From positions 1 through 30,601 of the forward strand of contig SZOR01000045.1 in the NCBI GenBank assembly GCA_030263275.1: a DNA stretch of 30,601 nt, given 5' to 3'. This document shows positions 30,196-30,601 of the stretch, one piece after another. Below the pieces are notes generated by a model that worked only from the letters and a program-made list of their open reading frames with translations, searched no databases and was not told the origin of the DNA. Both the position numbers and the translations under genes were made by a program. Position 1 is the first letter of the stretch, and each line of letters begins with the position of its first letter. The DNA is from DSNY01 sp016861185 (GTDB lineage Bacteria; Pseudomonadota; Gammaproteobacteria; Burkholderiales; Burkholderiaceae_F).

Positions 30196-30225
30196 ATTCT
30201 ACTCCAGCGCCTCGCCGCTGGCCAA
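30196..30225 (-). promoter_or_regulatory. Putative promoter for rpmF-plsX-fab genes
   Basis: On the minus strand TTGGCC (30225-30220), an 18-base spacer and TAGAAT (30201-30196) lie between the yceD stop and rpmF, about 30 bases before the rpmF ATG. The -10 differs from consensus by one base and the -35 by two. Confidence 0.4.
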
Positions 30226-30230
30226 AATTC

Positions 30231-30601
30231 TCAACGCTTTCCTGACTTTAGCCGCGCCAGCGCGGCGAACGGGTGCGCGCGGCCGGACATTTCACGCGTG
30301 CCGTCGGTCAGCTCCGCGTTGTCCCCGCAGCGCGCGTGACGCGGCGCGAGCGGCAGGCTGAGGATCGCCTCGTCCTCGACCAGCGCGTCGAGGTCGAAGC
30401 TGCGGCTGCCGAGCAGCGGTTCCTCGACTTCTTCGGGTTCGATGGGCAGCGCGTTCAGTTCCTCTTCCGTGCGGACGAAGTAGAAGCGCGCATCGGCTCC
30501 GATGTCCAGCTCGACCGGCGCGCCGCAGCGGTCGCACTTTGCGGCCAGCGTGGCGGACCACACGAGCCGCGCCGCCGGACGGCCGCGATCGTCGAGCGCG
30601 C
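30231..30601 (-). CDS. yceD: YceD (DUF177) family protein, 5' end outside the window
   Basis: The frame is open from the TGA at 30231-30233 to the right edge, so about 123 C-terminal residues are seen. An in-frame GTG at 30563 is not the likely start, because the residues before it (DDRGRPAARLV) match the interior of the family. The motif KCDRCGAPVELD with its Cys pair, the acidic middle (EPEEVEEPLL, LDALVEDEAILSLPL) and the third Cys in RHARCGD are typical of YceD/DUF177. The family sits next to rpmF in most bacteria and has been linked to 23S rRNA accumulation; its exact role is open. Confidence 0.9.
   Translation of the reverse strand, partial: ALDDRGRPAARLVWSATLAAKCDRCGAPVELDIGADARFYFVRTEEELNALPIEPEEVEEPLLGSRSFDLDALVEDEAILSLPLAPRHARCGDNAELTDGTREMSGRAHPFAALARLKSGKR

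Noticed and set aside
1..30601. CRISPR array, insertion sequence, prophage or attachment site at the tRNA genes
   Set aside because: No regularly spaced repeats, transposase, integrase or duplicated tRNA 3' end was seen; both flanks of the tRNA cluster are ordinary chromosomal genes.

Overview
The window is GC-rich, gene-dense chromosomal DNA of a betaproteobacterium, most likely of the order Burkholderiales. The evidence is gene order. Read leftward on the minus strand it runs yceD-rpmF-plsX-fabH-fabD-fabG-acpP-fabF-(ygfX-like)-rpoE-rseA-rseB-degQ-lepA-lepB-DUF4845-rnc-era-recO-pdxJ-acpS-nagZ, then uvrC-pgsA-tRNA(Gly-Cys-Leu). This is a core block known from that group. The genus cannot be fixed from the sequence alone. 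No insertion sequence, prophage, CRISPR array or resistance gene is visible.

Positions 1-8197 are the accessory part, a set of acyl-CoA and oxidoreductase genes. A CaiB/BaiF-type CoA-transferase (cut by the left edge), a histidine phosphatase and an ACAD10/11-type phosphotransferase overlap stop-to-start on the plus strand. A zinc-independent MDR quinone oxidoreductase and a GMC flavoprotein oxidoreductase follow on the minus strand. An ACAD10/11-type acyl-CoA dehydrogenase, a nu-class glutathione transferase and an FMN-dependent alpha-hydroxy-acid dehydrogenase then lie on the plus strand. The kinase and dehydrogenase are separate-protein versions of the two halves of animal ACAD10/ACAD11. 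The cluster may therefore degrade hydroxylated fatty or short-chain acids through a phosphorylated acyl-CoA, but this is inference.

Positions 8225-11540 (minus strand) carry uvrC-pgsA, then tRNA-Gly, tRNA-Cys, tRNA-Leu and a DUF1178 gene. A near-consensus sigma-70 promoter precedes tRNA-Gly. A textbook intrinsic terminator separates tRNA-Gly from tRNA-Cys. The DUF1178 gene starts only ten bases after the tRNA-Leu CCA end.

The efp gene (11648-12214, plus strand) is the only plus-strand gene inside the core block. Its product resembles the alphaproteobacterial kind of EF-P rather than the usual betaproteobacterial kind. It has arginine at the modification-loop tip, and no earP gene is nearby.

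Positions 12264-30601 hold the core block in order: cell-wall recycling (nagZ), holo-ACP synthase, pyridoxine synthesis, recombination and RNA processing (recO, era, rnc), protein export and translation (lepB, lepA), the sigma-E envelope-stress module (rpoE-rseA-rseB-degQ), and fatty-acid/phospholipid synthesis with L32. A sigma-E-type promoter lies just upstream of rpoE, and tandem hairpins behind degQ separate it from lepA. No gene-free stretch exceeds 300 bases; the largest non-protein interval (8666-9095) is filled by the tRNA genes.
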